NCBI RefSeq assembly: GCF_000473065.1
Contig: NZ_AXAZ01000037.1
Span: 1,736 to 65,735, forward strand
DNA from: Bradyrhizobium sp. WSM1743
GTDB taxonomy: Bacteria > Pseudomonadota > Alphaproteobacteria > Rhizobiales > Xanthobacteraceae
Reading direction: 5' to 3'
Length of the DNA stretch: 64,000 nt
A model generated the notes under the pieces. The model was not told the DNA's origin and searched no databases. It saw nothing but the letters and a program-made list of their open reading frames with translations. Each line of letters starts with the position of its first letter. Positions within the stretch are counted from its first letter, which is position 1. Shown here in pieces: positions 26,258-35,585 of the stretch. The translations under genes were made by a program, and so were the position numbers.

Positions 26258-28891
26258 ATGAAAGCACCTTCATCGCCGCACTTCACGCCTGTGGACTTGA
26301 AGCGATATTTCAACGCCAAGCGCGCAAATGCCGGTGAAGGGTTCGCCGCCCGCCCAGGTGACACCGGCTGGATCGATTCGCTTCGCGGGCTCCAGACCCA
26401 TCGCGGCATGCCCTTTCTCTTCGGCAGCGAAACGGGGCCGGATGTGCTGGAGCTGCGCCCCGGGGCCCCTCCTGCCGTCATCGCCTTGCCGGCGACAATG
26501 GCGAGCTATGTGCTGTTCGTGCAAGTGGCGGCAGACCGCCCCAGTGCAAGCCCCGATGGTTTCGGAGAGATCGGCCCGGCTACGCTGCCTGTCGAAGGCA
26601 ATCCACTCGGCGACCGGGTGGCGACATACGGGCTCCGCTATGCCGACGGCAGCGAGACCGACGTGCCGGTGCTGCGCCGCTTCGCGATCCAGCAGAACCA
26701 CATCTCCTGGAGTGCGAGTGCGTTCGCCGCACTGCCGCTGCGCGGCCCCATCGTGCATGCAAGCACCGGCGAGGATTTTGTACTCGGCAGAGCGCCGGGG
26801 GCGAGCTTCTTCCAGGGCGAGGCCCGCACCCAATCGGGACGCATGGATCGACAAGGTGAGAATGTGTGGCTTTACGCCCTCCCGAATCCTTATCCGGACA
26901 AGGAGCTTTCGGCGTTGAGCTTGCGCGCGGAACAGGAAACCTCGCTTCTGTTTGCGGTGACCACGACAGCGCTCACCCAGCACCCGCTGCGCCTCCCGGG
27001 CCGTCGCAAGCTGAAGGTGAGGCTGCCGCCCGGGGTCCATCTGAACAAGCTTGGCGAGCTCGATGTCGACGATCGGGGCGAGCAGATCGGCATGGACCTC
27101 GGCACGGTCATCTCCGCCCGCGCAGTGCTCGAGTACTCCAGAGCGGATTGGCTGGGCGCCAAAGTTGATGTGCAGCCCGTGCGCTCCGGGAGCGAAGTCA
27201 TCGTGGAGTACTCCGCGCATCCGGACGCAAGGCTCTATCTGCGGTCCGACGATGGCCGCTTGCACATGTTCGAGCTTCGATCGTTGGAAGGTGGCGTTAA
27301 CGCAGGCGCCTCGCTCAATGTGGCGACAGTCGAACCGGCCACAAGGCCGGTCAAGATCCGCATCGTGGAGAAGGGCAGTGGCGTGCGTGTTGCCGCGCGG
27401 CTGCATGTCCATGGTGCGCACGGAGAGTATCTGCCACCCAAAGGACATCACCGCAAGGTCAATACCGGCAGGTTCGAGGACTTCTCGGGCGAATTTGCCA
27501 ATGGGCTGAACCAGTACGCCTACGTTGACGGCAGTTGCGAGGCGGACCTGCCACTCGGGCCCGTGTTCGTAGAGATCAGCAGGGGTTTCGAGGTGCGCCC
27601 GCTGCGCACCGTCGTCGAAATCACTGCAAGGACGGACAATCTCACCTTTGAGCTCGATCGTGTGCTGCGCTGGCGCGAACAGGGATGGGTTAGCTCTGAT
27701 ACGCACGTCCATTTCCTGAGCCCGCAGACAGCGCTGCTTGAGGGCAAGGCGGAGGGGGTCAACGTCGTCAACTTACTCGCCGCACAGTGGGGCGAGCTAT
27801 TCACCAACGTCGCCGATTTCGACGGACGCACGACGATCGGGGCAAAGGATTTCGGCGGGGACGGAGAATTCCTGGTTCGGGTCGGCACGGAGAACCGGAT
27901 GCAGGTTCTGGGGCACATATCGCTGCTCGGCTACGAAGGTGAAATGATCAATCCGCTCTCTTGCGGCGGGTCCAACGAAGCTGCGATCGGCCATGTTCTG
28001 GAGGCGACCATGGCCGACTGGGCGGAGCGCTGCCGTCAGCAAGGGGGGCTGGTGGTCATGCCGCACGCGCCGAACCCGCAGGCGGAACGTGCGGCCGACA
28101 TTGTGCTCGGCCTTGTCGACGCCATCGAAATGATGTCGTTCAACCCGCGGACCGCGCAGATCAGCGCATTTGGTCTCGCCGATTGGTATCGCTACCTCAA
28201 CATCGGGTACCATCTGCCGCTGGTGGCCGGCTCCGACAAGATGGACGCGGCCGCACTCCTCGGGGGCTCGCGGACCTATGTGCAGCTGGGCGAACGCGAC
28301 TTCACGTATCGTAACTGGATGGATGCCGTACGCAGCGGGGACACCTTCATCACTGTCGGGCCTCTGGTTGAGATGGCCGTTGAAGGACGTCGCCCTGGAG
28401 GCACGGTGGCCCTTCCCCGTTCAGGCGGCACCCTCACGATCGACTGGCGGATCGAATCGGTCAGCGTTCCGCCGGCGCGGGTGGAGCTCATATGTAATGG
28501 CACGGTCCTCCAGGAGGTTCGATGCGAGGGCTTGTCGTGCAAGGGGCAGCTCTCCCTGCCCATCAGCGAGTCATGTTGGATCGCGCTGCGCGTTCGGGGC
28601 AGTGTCGCCGGACGCGAGGCCGACATTGCGGCGCACACCAGTGCGGCATATGTCAAAGTAGGCGGAATGCCCATCTTTGCCAGCGCGGATGCAGTCTCGG
28701 TCCTTGCTCAAATCGAGGGATCGATCGCCTATATGGACACGCTCGCTCCCAAGTCCGACGAAGCGCGACACTCGCGGCTGCGAGCTGCCCTGGAACTTGC
28801 GCATCATCGCCTGCATCATAGATTGCACGAACTGGGCGCCAGCCACCACCATGCGCCCGTTCACTCCGTTCACGTTGAACGCGAGCATTGA
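26258..28891 (+). CDS. CehA/McbA-type metallohydrolase with long N-terminal region
   Basis: An 877-residue protein. The first 450 residues are beta-rich with no recognised motif. The PHP-like metallohydrolase domain follows: SDTHVHFLSP supplies HxH near residue 485, then QWGELFTN, VLGHISLLGYEG, MPHAPNP and LPLVAGSDKMD supply further His and Asp ligands. CehA/McbA enzymes hydrolyse carbamate-type esters such as carbaryl, but many relatives have unknown substrates. A His-rich C-terminus (ELAHHRLHHRLHELGASHHH) is notable and may bind metal. A GGAG site precedes the start. It probably shares a transcript with the permease 201 bases upstream. No signal peptide is visible. Confidence 0.82.
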   Translation: MKAPSSPHFTPVDLKRYFNAKRANAGEGFAARPGDTGWIDSLRGLQTHRGMPFLFGSETGPDVLELRPGAPPAVIALPATMASYVLFVQVAADRPSASPDGFGEIGPATLPVEGNPLGDRVATYGLRYADGSETDVPVLRRFAIQQNHISWSASAFAALPLRGPIVHASTGEDFVLGRAPGASFFQGEARTQSGRMDRQGENVWLYALPNPYPDKELSALSLRAEQETSLLFAVTTTALTQHPLRLPGRRKLKVRLPPGVHLNKLGELDVDDRGEQIGMDLGTVISARAVLEYSRADWLGAKVDVQPVRSGSEVIVEYSAHPDARLYLRSDDGRLHMFELRSLEGGVNAGASLNVATVEPATRPVKIRIVEKGSGVRVAARLHVHGAHGEYLPPKGHHRKVNTGRFEDFSGEFANGLNQYAYVDGSCEADLPLGPVFVEISRGFEVRPLRTVVEITARTDNLTFELDRVLRWREQGWVSSDTHVHFLSPQTALLEGKAEGVNVVNLLAAQWGELFTNVADFDGRTTIGAKDFGGDGEFLVRVGTENRMQVLGHISLLGYEGEMINPLSCGGSNEAAIGHVLEATMADWAERCRQQGGLVVMPHAPNPQAERAADIVLGLVDAIEMMSFNPRTAQISAFGLADWYRYLNIGYHLPLVAGSDKMDAAALLGGSRTYVQLGERDFTYRNWMDAVRSGDTFITVGPLVEMAVEGRRPGGTVALPRSGGTLTIDWRIESVSVPPARVELICNGTVLQEVRCEGLSCKGQLSLPISESCWIALRVRGSVAGREADIAAHTSAAYVKVGGMPIFASADAVSVLAQIEGSIAYMDTLAPKSDEARHSRLRAALELAHHRLHHRLHELGASHHHAPVHSVHVEREH

Positions 28892-29055
28892 GAAGCCTCT
28901 TGTGCCATTGACGGGCGCGCAGGTGGCGCATCGCATGCTCAGCCAGCTCTACTTAACGGCGAATAATGGTATGGGGCGAGCAGCTTACGTCACCGAGTCC
29001 TGGGACACGAAGGCCAGGCTACGGTTCTGCAATACTTATCAGGACTGTGGCCCTA

Positions 29056-30147
29056 TCAATGGTCTCGACTGCGCCCGCGACGGGCGGGACGGACGCTGGA
29101 TCGCGGCGGGGCGCTCGATGACCGCATGACCAGCCGATACGGCAACACGACACTTCTCGGGACAGGACTTCCGGCAATGGCATTGATGAGATAATCGGCC
29201 GCTCCCCGGCCGATTTCTGCTGCCGGAACGCTGACTGTTGTGAGCGGCGGGTCCATTTGCGCCGCCAGCTCCACATCGTCAAATCCTGTGATGGAGAGCG
29301 TGGACGGTACGGCCAGCCCCATCTTGCGAGCCTCTGCCATTGCACCGATGGCAAGCGTGTCGGTGGTGCAGATTACTGCTGTCGTGTCCGGATGATCGGT
29401 GAGGAGTTGACGAAGGGCACTACGGCCCTGGGCAAGCGAATAATCGGCCTTGACGATCTGGCTTGGCTTGAGCGGAAGACCGGCGTCCGAGAGCGCGCGC
29501 TGAATTCCCTCGAGCCTGGCGCGGGATCTGTCGTTGGACGCGGCGACAACGTTGGCAATCGCGCCGAAACGGACGTGTCCAAGCCTTAGCAGATACTCCG
29601 TCATCTCGCGGGTGGCGCTTTCGTTGTCGATTCCGATCGCTGGGATGCCGCCGCCGGCCTTGGCAACATAGGTGGTGATGACAGGTACGCCCGCCTGTTC
29701 GATCAGGCTCCTCAGCTCCCGTCCGTGGGAAGCTCCGACCAGCACGATTCCATCGATGCCGCGTTCAATGAGACTTTGCAGCTCCTGAAATTCACGCCGC
29801 TGGTCATATTGCGAATTCGCAATGAACAGCGTGTAGCCGCTTTCGCTGAGGCGGTTCTGGAGCGCTTCCACGCCTTCTGCAAAGATACCGAGAGCCAGTG
29901 TCGGAACGATGACGCCGACGGTCCGCATGCGTCCCGATTTCAATGCTCTGGCTGCGCTATCGCGCGTGTAGGCCAGGTCATTGATATGCCGCATGACCTT
30001 GTCGCGAAGCTCCGGCCGTACGATATCGGGGTGATTGAGAACCCGCGACACCGTCGCCGGCGACACATTCGCCTTCCGGGCAACGTCCTCGATCTTCACG
30101 CGCGGCTGCTGGCGGCCTTTTGGCGCGATTACAGGTTTCTTGTCCAT
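29056..30147 (-). CDS. LacI-family transcriptional regulator
   Basis: A 363-residue regulator with an N-terminal helix-turn-helix, IEDVARKANVSPATVSRVLN at about residues 19-38, and the hinge AARALKSGRMRTVGVIVP. The effector domain is of the periplasmic-binding-protein type, with SLSITGFDDVELAAQMDPPLTTV near the C-terminus. The N-terminus is extended by about 15 basic residues. It is divergent from the CoA-transferase; their shared intergenic region holds the operator at 30346-30361. Matching sites precede the permease and enoyl-CoA hydratase, so it is the obvious regulator of all three. The inducer is unknown. Confidence 0.92.
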   Translation of the reverse strand: MDKKPVIAPKGRQQPRVKIEDVARKANVSPATVSRVLNHPDIVRPELRDKVMRHINDLAYTRDSAARALKSGRMRTVGVIVPTLALGIFAEGVEALQNRLSESGYTLFIANSQYDQRREFQELQSLIERGIDGIVLVGASHGRELRSLIEQAGVPVITTYVAKAGGGIPAIGIDNESATREMTEYLLRLGHVRFGAIANVVAASNDRSRARLEGIQRALSDAGLPLKPSQIVKADYSLAQGRSALRQLLTDHPDTTAVICTTDTLAIGAMAEARKMGLAVPSTLSITGFDDVELAAQMDPPLTTVSVPAAEIGRGAADYLINAIAGSPVPRSVVLPYRLVMRSSSAPPRSSVRPARRGRSRDH

Positions 30148-30317
30148 TTGCGTTGGTCAATCAGGAGAAGGAGAGGGTCTCCCCTCAAAAGGGTTAAACC
30201 ATCACGAGCGCCACCTTCTCAAGCCCTCTATGCGGGCCATCGGCGCTATTTTCTGGCCCTCTCATGCGCAGATGGAGCGGGATGAAGCGAATCTCATTCG
30301 AAAGTTGGTCGATTCGC

Positions 30318-30346
30318 TTGACTCCGGTTCTTGCAAAGCCTAAGTC
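30318..30346 (+). promoter_or_regulatory. Sigma70-like promoter for CoA-transferase
   Basis: TTGACT at 30318-30323, a 17-base spacer and TAAGTC at 30341-30346. The sequence CTTGACTCCG is shared with the permease promoter at 24190, and the operator overlaps the last base of the -10. This duplicated layout strongly suggests co-regulation. Confidence 0.62.
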
Positions 30347-30361
30347 TGAAATCGATTTCAG
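30346..30361. promoter_or_regulatory. LacI-type operator 3
   Basis: CTGAAATCGATTTCAG is a perfect 16-base palindrome, the longest of the three sites. It lies 50 bases before the CoA-transferase start and about 200 bases before the divergent lacI start. A half-site CGATTTCA follows at 30381-30388. Confidence 0.78.
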
Positions 30362-30411
30362 AAATCGAGAGCCAACAGCTCGATTTCAGGTCAAACCGAA
30401 AGCAAGGATGT

Positions 30412-31614
30412 ATGGTCGATCTCTTGAAGGGCATTCGTGTCCTCAGCCTCAATCACTTTCTGATGGGTCCGGTTGGCGTGCAGTTTCTCGCCGACCTCGG
30501 TGCGGACGTGATCGCCGTGGAACCGCCCGGGGGGGCCTTTCAGAGGAAATGGGGCGGGGCGGACAAGCGGGTTGACGGCCAATCGATGTTGCTTCTGACG
30601 GGCAACCGCAACAAGCGCAGCCTCACGCTCGATCTGAAAAAACCCGAAGCTGTGGTTATCGCCAGGCAACTGATCGCTAAATCGGATGTCATCGCAGAGA
30701 ACTTCCGCCCGGGTGTGCTCGACAAGCTTGGTCTCGGCTACGAGGATGCAAAGAAGATCAATCCGCCGATCATCTATGCCGCTGCCTCCGGCTACGGACC
30801 TGACGGGCCCTATGTCGATCGCCCAGGCCAGGATCTCTTGATCCAGGCGCTCTCAGGACTTGCGATGATCACCGGAAGTCGCGAGCAGGGCCCGCGGGCT
30901 GTCGGCGTTTCCGCCATCGATCATCACGGGGCCGCTTTATTTGCAGCAGGTATCCTGGCTGCCCTGGTGAGGAAAGCGCGGACGGGGCAGGGCTGCCGCG
31001 TCGATGTTAGCCTGCTGTCGGCTGCGCTCGACCTGCAGATGGAATCTTTTACCTGCTACCTGAACGGCCAAAGGCCTGACGACGTCCGCCAGCCAGGTCC
31101 GGTGGCCGGATGGTACTACGGCGCGCCTTACGGCATCTATGCGACACGCGATGGCCACATTGCGATCTCTTTGGGATCGCTGGAGGCGCTCTCAGACGCG
31201 CTTGGCCTTCCGGCCGACCAGCGAATTCCCGACGAGGAGGCGTATCGCCGGCGGGACGAGGCCTCAGCCATCATTGCGGCCAGCGTCGCCAAACGCACAA
31301 CCACCGAATGCATCGTCTTGTTCGAGGCCCGTGGAATTTGGCACGCTGCGGTGAACGATTATGCGGACGTCGTTGCGGATCCGCAGATTGCGCACAACAG
31401 AAATTTTCAGGTCGTGACCGGCGCGACCGGAACTCCCATCACCCTTGTCAGCCATCCGGTGCGCTACGACGGCGAGCAGCCGGGCGTGCGTTTGCCGCCG
31501 CAAAAGCTCGGTGCGCAAACGGAAGAGATTCTGAAAGAGCTGGGCTATGACGCCAGGAAATTGAAGGATCTCTACGATACTGGCGCCATCGGTGCTGCGG
31601 ACTCGTATCACTAA
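30412..31614 (+). CDS. Class III (CaiB/BaiF) CoA-transferase
   Basis: A 400-residue enzyme that moves CoA between carboxylates. N-terminal GIRVLSLNHFLMGPVGVQFL, ADVIAVEPPGG, ENFRPGVLDKLGLGYED and YGPDGPYVDRPGQDLLIQAL are family blocks; the Asp in GQDLL is the expected catalytic acyl-carrying residue. The ATG at 30412 follows AAGGA closely; the frame reaches further upstream but into the operator. It lies under a LacI-type operator. It probably activates the imported acid as its CoA ester, feeding the operator-controlled enoyl-CoA hydratase. Confidence 0.9.
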   Translation: MVDLLKGIRVLSLNHFLMGPVGVQFLADLGADVIAVEPPGGAFQRKWGGADKRVDGQSMLLLTGNRNKRSLTLDLKKPEAVVIARQLIAKSDVIAENFRPGVLDKLGLGYEDAKKINPPIIYAAASGYGPDGPYVDRPGQDLLIQALSGLAMITGSREQGPRAVGVSAIDHHGAALFAAGILAALVRKARTGQGCRVDVSLLSAALDLQMESFTCYLNGQRPDDVRQPGPVAGWYYGAPYGIYATRDGHIAISLGSLEALSDALGLPADQRIPDEEAYRRRDEASAIIAASVAKRTTTECIVLFEARGIWHAAVNDYADVVADPQIAHNRNFQVVTGATGTPITLVSHPVRYDGEQPGVRLPPQKLGAQTEEILKELGYDARKLKDLYDTGAIGAADSYH

Positions 31615-31862
31615 ACAACAACGAGGATTCTCGAAAGTAGCACGCTTACGTCAGGAGGGTATGGTGATCCGCATAAACTTGCACGCGGCCTTCCCTGGGG
31701 TGCTGCTGACGAGGCGTGCTCCTCGGCAGCGACGCAACCAAGGCACGCTTGGAAGTCTGGTGAACACTAACCGTTCACGCCAGTCCAGGATCTGTTGGTA
31801 AAGAGCTTTAAGTTGCCGTCAGGCCAAAGCCGCGCGGCGAGTATTATGTTGGGCCAGAAGCC

Positions 31863-33014
31863 ATGTCGGAAAGCCAATATCTGCTAGCGCGCGAGCGTAT
31901 GCTGAAGCGCATTGCCGAGACTCGGGACGCTGCACGCTCGGGCTTGCCACACTGGGCGAATGCCGCCGACGGAAAATGGACGTTTACACCCGATGGCGAT
32001 TGGACCGGCGGGGCATTTGTTGGTGAGCTTTGGCTCGCGCATCTCGCTGATCCCAGGCAGTTCCCAATCGAAGACGCGCGTGCTGCGCTAAGCCGAATGT
32101 TGCCGCGTGCCGAGCGGCTTACGGCGTTCAAGGGCTTCGGCTTCTATCATGCCGGCGCCCTCGGCAGCATCCTGTTCAAGGAAGAAAACGCGCGCGCGGT
32201 GGCTCTGACAGCAGCAAGGTCGCTTCGTGATATGTTCGATCCACACCTCGGACTGATACCGTTGGGCAGGGATGCCGAGGAGGCGAGCGCAGTCGGAGCG
32301 TCCGAGAGCAGCATCGACTCGCTCCAGGCGACGGGCCTGCTCTATTGGGCCGCGGACGAGCTTTCCGATGCCCGGATGGAGGAGGTCGCCAATGCACATA
32401 TGCGGCGTGTCCTGGAGATCCATGTGCGGCAGGACAATTCAGTTATCCAGTCTTCCACCCTTGATCCACACACCGGAAAGGTACTCAGAACGCACACGCA
32501 CAAGGGATATAGCGATATCAGCACCTGGGGCCGGGCGCAGGGATGGGCGATGCTCTACACCGCTCACGCCGCCATGGTGCGCCCGGACGAACCGCTATGG
32601 CGCGACTACGCCGTGCACCTTCTTGACTGGTGGATCGACCATGTCCCTTCGGATCTCATTGCCTTCTGGGATTTCGACGATCCGGCGATCCCCAACACCA
32701 GCAGGGATACTGCAGCCACTACTATTGCTGCTGCCGCGGCGCTGCGCCTTGCATCCGCACTTGGTCCTGAGCAGGGCGCCAAATATCGATCATTTGCGGA
32801 GCGCACAGTTACTCAGCTGAGCTCGAAATACCTGACACCGACTGCTCCCGATGACCCGCGCCCGCCTGGAATGCTCACCGGCGGCTGCTTCACCCGAAAG
32901 GCGATCGTGCGCGATATCGATGCGGCCCAGAACGTCGAGCTGATCTTCGGAAGCTACTTCCTGTTTGAATGCCTTGCCATCCTGACCGATCTGGTGCCGC
33001 CTGGCTGGATCTAA
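31863..33014 (+). CDS. Glycoside hydrolase family 88-like (unsaturated uronyl hydrolase)
   Basis: A 383-residue (alpha/alpha)6-barrel protein. Family features include DWTGGAFVGELWLAH near residue 56, ESSIDSLQATGLLYWA near 150 with the presumed general acid/base Asp, KGYSDISTWGRAQGWAMLY near 220 and DTAATTIAAAAALRLA near 280. GH88 enzymes hydrate the double bond of unsaturated uronic acids released by lyases. The first conserved acidic site, usually HDxGF, reads FKGFGF here, so one catalytic Asp appears absent. It is followed by a DapA-family gene and a broken aldehyde dehydrogenase, which suits a uronate pathway. There is no signal peptide, so it would act on imported oligosaccharides. Confidence 0.8.
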   Translation: MSESQYLLARERMLKRIAETRDAARSGLPHWANAADGKWTFTPDGDWTGGAFVGELWLAHLADPRQFPIEDARAALSRMLPRAERLTAFKGFGFYHAGALGSILFKEENARAVALTAARSLRDMFDPHLGLIPLGRDAEEASAVGASESSIDSLQATGLLYWAADELSDARMEEVANAHMRRVLEIHVRQDNSVIQSSTLDPHTGKVLRTHTHKGYSDISTWGRAQGWAMLYTAHAAMVRPDEPLWRDYAVHLLDWWIDHVPSDLIAFWDFDDPAIPNTSRDTAATTIAAAAALRLASALGPEQGAKYRSFAERTVTQLSSKYLTPTAPDDPRPPGMLTGGCFTRKAIVRDIDAAQNVELIFGSYFLFECLAILTDLVPPGWI

Positions 33015-33173
33015 TGAGGAGGCGCGAAAGGGTTCCGACGCGAGCAAAGCTCCAAACCAATCTTGTTTGTGACGCCACGCCAAATCTGTCCAAAAAGTGC
33101 GACGGCATCGATGTCTGCGATGGGCTGATCGAGTTCGACAGCAACTGACTGCTTCCTGTCTGGAATCCTCTAC

Positions 33174-34103
33174 ATGATAAATGCGAAAACTCCCGTCTAT
33201 CGCGGCCTGTTCCCGGTCGCTCCGACGCCCTTTACGGAATCTGGAGATCTCGATCTCGAAGGGCAGCGGCGCGTGCTCGATTGCATGATCGATCAAGGCG
33301 TGGACGGAATCTGCATTCTGGCCAACTATTCCGAGCAGTTCCTGCTGTCGGATCAGGAACGCGATATTCTGGTCGATCTCTGCCTCTCGCATGTCGCGGG
33401 CCGCAAGCCCGTCATGGTGACCTGCAGCCATTTCAGCACCCAGATTGCGGTGCAACGCGCCCGCTATGCGGCCGAACGTGGCGCAAGTCTCCTCATGCTG
33501 ATGCCACCTTATCATGGTGCAAGCCTCAAGGCGGATGAAGGCGCCATGATCGGGCATTTCGGCCGGGTCGCCGACGCCGCCAACATTCCAATCATGGTCC
33601 AGGACGCGCCGCTCTCCGGCGTTACATTGACGGTGCCTTTTCTCGTCCGGCTCGCTTGCGCGGTGCCGCTCGCCAGATATTTCAAGATCGAGGTGCCGTT
33701 TGCGGCTGCCAAGCTGCGCAGTCTGATCGAGCTCGGCGGTGAGGTCATCATTGGTCCTTTTGACGGGGAGGAAGCCATCACCATGATGGCAGACCTCGAT
33801 GCCGGTGCGATCGGAACAATGTCGAGCGCGCTCTTGCCTGATCTGCTCCGCCCCGTGCTCGATCATCACAAAGCGGGCGACAGGCAGGAAGCCGCTCTTG
33901 CGTATGCAAGGGTGCTGCCGCTCATCAATTTCGAAAACCGCCAGTGTGGCCTGCGCGCCGCCAAGAGCGTAATGGCTGAAGGCGGCGTGATCAAATGCGA
34001 AGCCGTGCGGCATCCGCTCGAGCAAATCCATCCGGCGACGAGAGCTGGATTGATCGAGCTCGCGCATGAGCTCAACCCGCTGGCTCTTCGCTGGGGACAT
34101 TGA
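33174..34103 (+). CDS. Dihydrodipicolinate synthase family lyase/dehydratase
   Basis: A 309-residue TIM-barrel aldolase-type enzyme. GLFPVAPTPFTESGDLDLEG is the family N-terminus, GVDGICILANYSEQFLLSDQER replaces the usual GTTGE segment, and YFKIEVPF near residue 165 carries the likely Schiff-base Lys. IIGPFDGEEAITMMADLDAGAIG is the usual C-terminal part of the barrel. Relatives include 5-keto-4-deoxyglucarate dehydratase and 2-keto-3-deoxy-acid aldolases. The next gene is an aldehyde dehydrogenase, the expected partner of the former, but it is broken. The specific substrate remains inferred. Confidence 0.85.
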   Translation: MINAKTPVYRGLFPVAPTPFTESGDLDLEGQRRVLDCMIDQGVDGICILANYSEQFLLSDQERDILVDLCLSHVAGRKPVMVTCSHFSTQIAVQRARYAAERGASLLMLMPPYHGASLKADEGAMIGHFGRVADAANIPIMVQDAPLSGVTLTVPFLVRLACAVPLARYFKIEVPFAAAKLRSLIELGGEVIIGPFDGEEAITMMADLDAGAIGTMSSALLPDLLRPVLDHHKAGDRQEAALAYARVLPLINFENRQCGLRAAKSVMAEGGVIKCEAVRHPLEQIHPATRAGLIELAHELNPLALRWGH

Positions 34104-34112
34104 GGTGCGGGC

Positions 34113-35402
34113 ATGATGCGCCGTGAACAAGCCACGCAGGCAGAACCTGTGTACCCCAAGATCAGGATGTTCATTGCCGGCGAATGGACGGAAGGGGGTT
34201 CGGATCGCTCGGAAAAGATCCTCAACCCCGCGACCGGACAGCCAGTTGGCGAAACTCCTTATGCGTCCCGCGGCGATCTCGATCGATCATGGCCGCGAAG
34301 GAGGGCTTTGAGATTTGGCGAAAGACTTCGGCCTTTGACCGATACAGGACGATGCGCAAGGCCGCCGATCTCATACGCTCGCGCGCAGCCGGCATCGCAT
34401 CGATCATGACGCTCGAACAGGGTAAGCCGCTCACCGAATCGCGTGCTGAATCGCTCCTTGCTGCCGATATCATCGACTGGCTCGCCGAGGAAGGGCGGCG
34501 CGCCTATGGACGGATCGTCCCGGCGCGCTTTGGCAATATTGCCCAGCTCGTGACCAAGGAGCCGGTCGGGCCGGTTGCGGCATTTACGCCCTGGAATTTT
34601 CCGATCCACCATGCCGTGCGGAAGATCTCCGCCAGCGGAAAGTCTCCTTCACCGGTTCGACCGTGATCGGAAAGCATCTCGCAGCCCTTGCCGGCGCCCA
34701 TATGAAGCGCGCCACCATGGAGCTCGGCGGCCACGCGCCTGCCATCGTTTTCCCGGATGCCGACGTCGAGAAAGCCGCAAGAATCTTGTCAGCAAACAAG
34801 TTCCGCAATGCGGGCCAAGTCTGCGTCTCGCCGACGCGGTTTCTGGTGCATGAGAGTATCTATGAAGATTTCGTTAAGAGGTTCGTTGCCGAGGCCAGCG
34901 CGATCAAGGTTGGCAATGGCCTTGAAAGAGATAGCCGGATGGGGCCGCTCGCCAATTCGCGGCGGGTCGATGCAATGGAGAGCCTTGTCGCGGACGCTCT
35001 CGATTGCGGCGCCCAGTTGCGCACCGGCGGCAAGCGTATCGGCAATACGGGGTACTTCTTCGAGCCGACGGTCCTGACCGATGTTCCACCTCAAGCGCGC
35101 ATCATAAATGAAGAGCCGTTCGGCCCTGTCGCGCCGATTGCGCGGTTTGAAACCTATGACGCGGTTGTCGCGCCAATCGACTGCCTTACGGGCTCGCCGC
35201 CTACGCCTACACGCGATCCGCCGCAACGACGGCCGCTATCGGGACCGATCTCCAATGCGTGATGGTATCGATCAATCATCATGGGTTTGGGCTTCCTGAA
35301 GTGCCCTTCGGAGGAACGAAGGAGTCCGGCTTCGGTTCGGAAGGTGGCCTCGAGGCAATCGAGGGCTATCTCGACACCAAATTTGTGAGCCAGGCGAGCT
35401 AG
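34113..35402 (+). pseudogene. NAD(P)-dependent aldehyde dehydrogenase, multiply broken
   Basis: Three frames together make most of a succinate/2-oxoglutarate-semialdehyde dehydrogenase. The start (MFIAGEWTEGG, KILNPATGQPVGET) shifts near 34290 to EGFEIWRKTSAFDRYRTMRK through EPVGPVAAFTPWNFP. Near 34620-34645 a block of about 100 codons is missing, because VRKISA is followed almost directly by KVSFTGSTVIGKHL. ATMELGGHAPAIVF, NAGQVCVSPTRF (with the catalytic Cys) and INEEPFGPVAPIARF are intact. A further shift near 35170 precedes LPEVPFGGTKESGFG. The protein cannot be functional. It follows the DapA-family gene by 10 bases, so the two were an operon. Confidence 0.88.
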
Positions 35403-35585
35403 AACGGCACTATCAGATATCAAACCGGAGCAGAACGACTTCGTTAGTGCCGCCGGATCGCCTCAAGCGCTCCGCCCTTCTCCGCTGGCAGACCGGTACG
35501 TCTGCCTTCTCCCCAGACTTGAGCCGCTGCCGGAGAAATCCGGCAGAGGTCCTTTTCTTTGCTGGACCCACACCTTCTTGTTCTT

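Noticed and set aside
26270..27712. 480-codon open frame on the minus strand
   Set aside because: It lies fully opposite the CehA-type gene, which has clear motifs and a ribosome binding site. The antisense product is His/Arg-rich without family features.
32790..34130. 446-codon open frame on the minus strand
   Set aside because: Antisense to the end of the GH88-like gene and the DapA-family gene; a GC-driven shadow.
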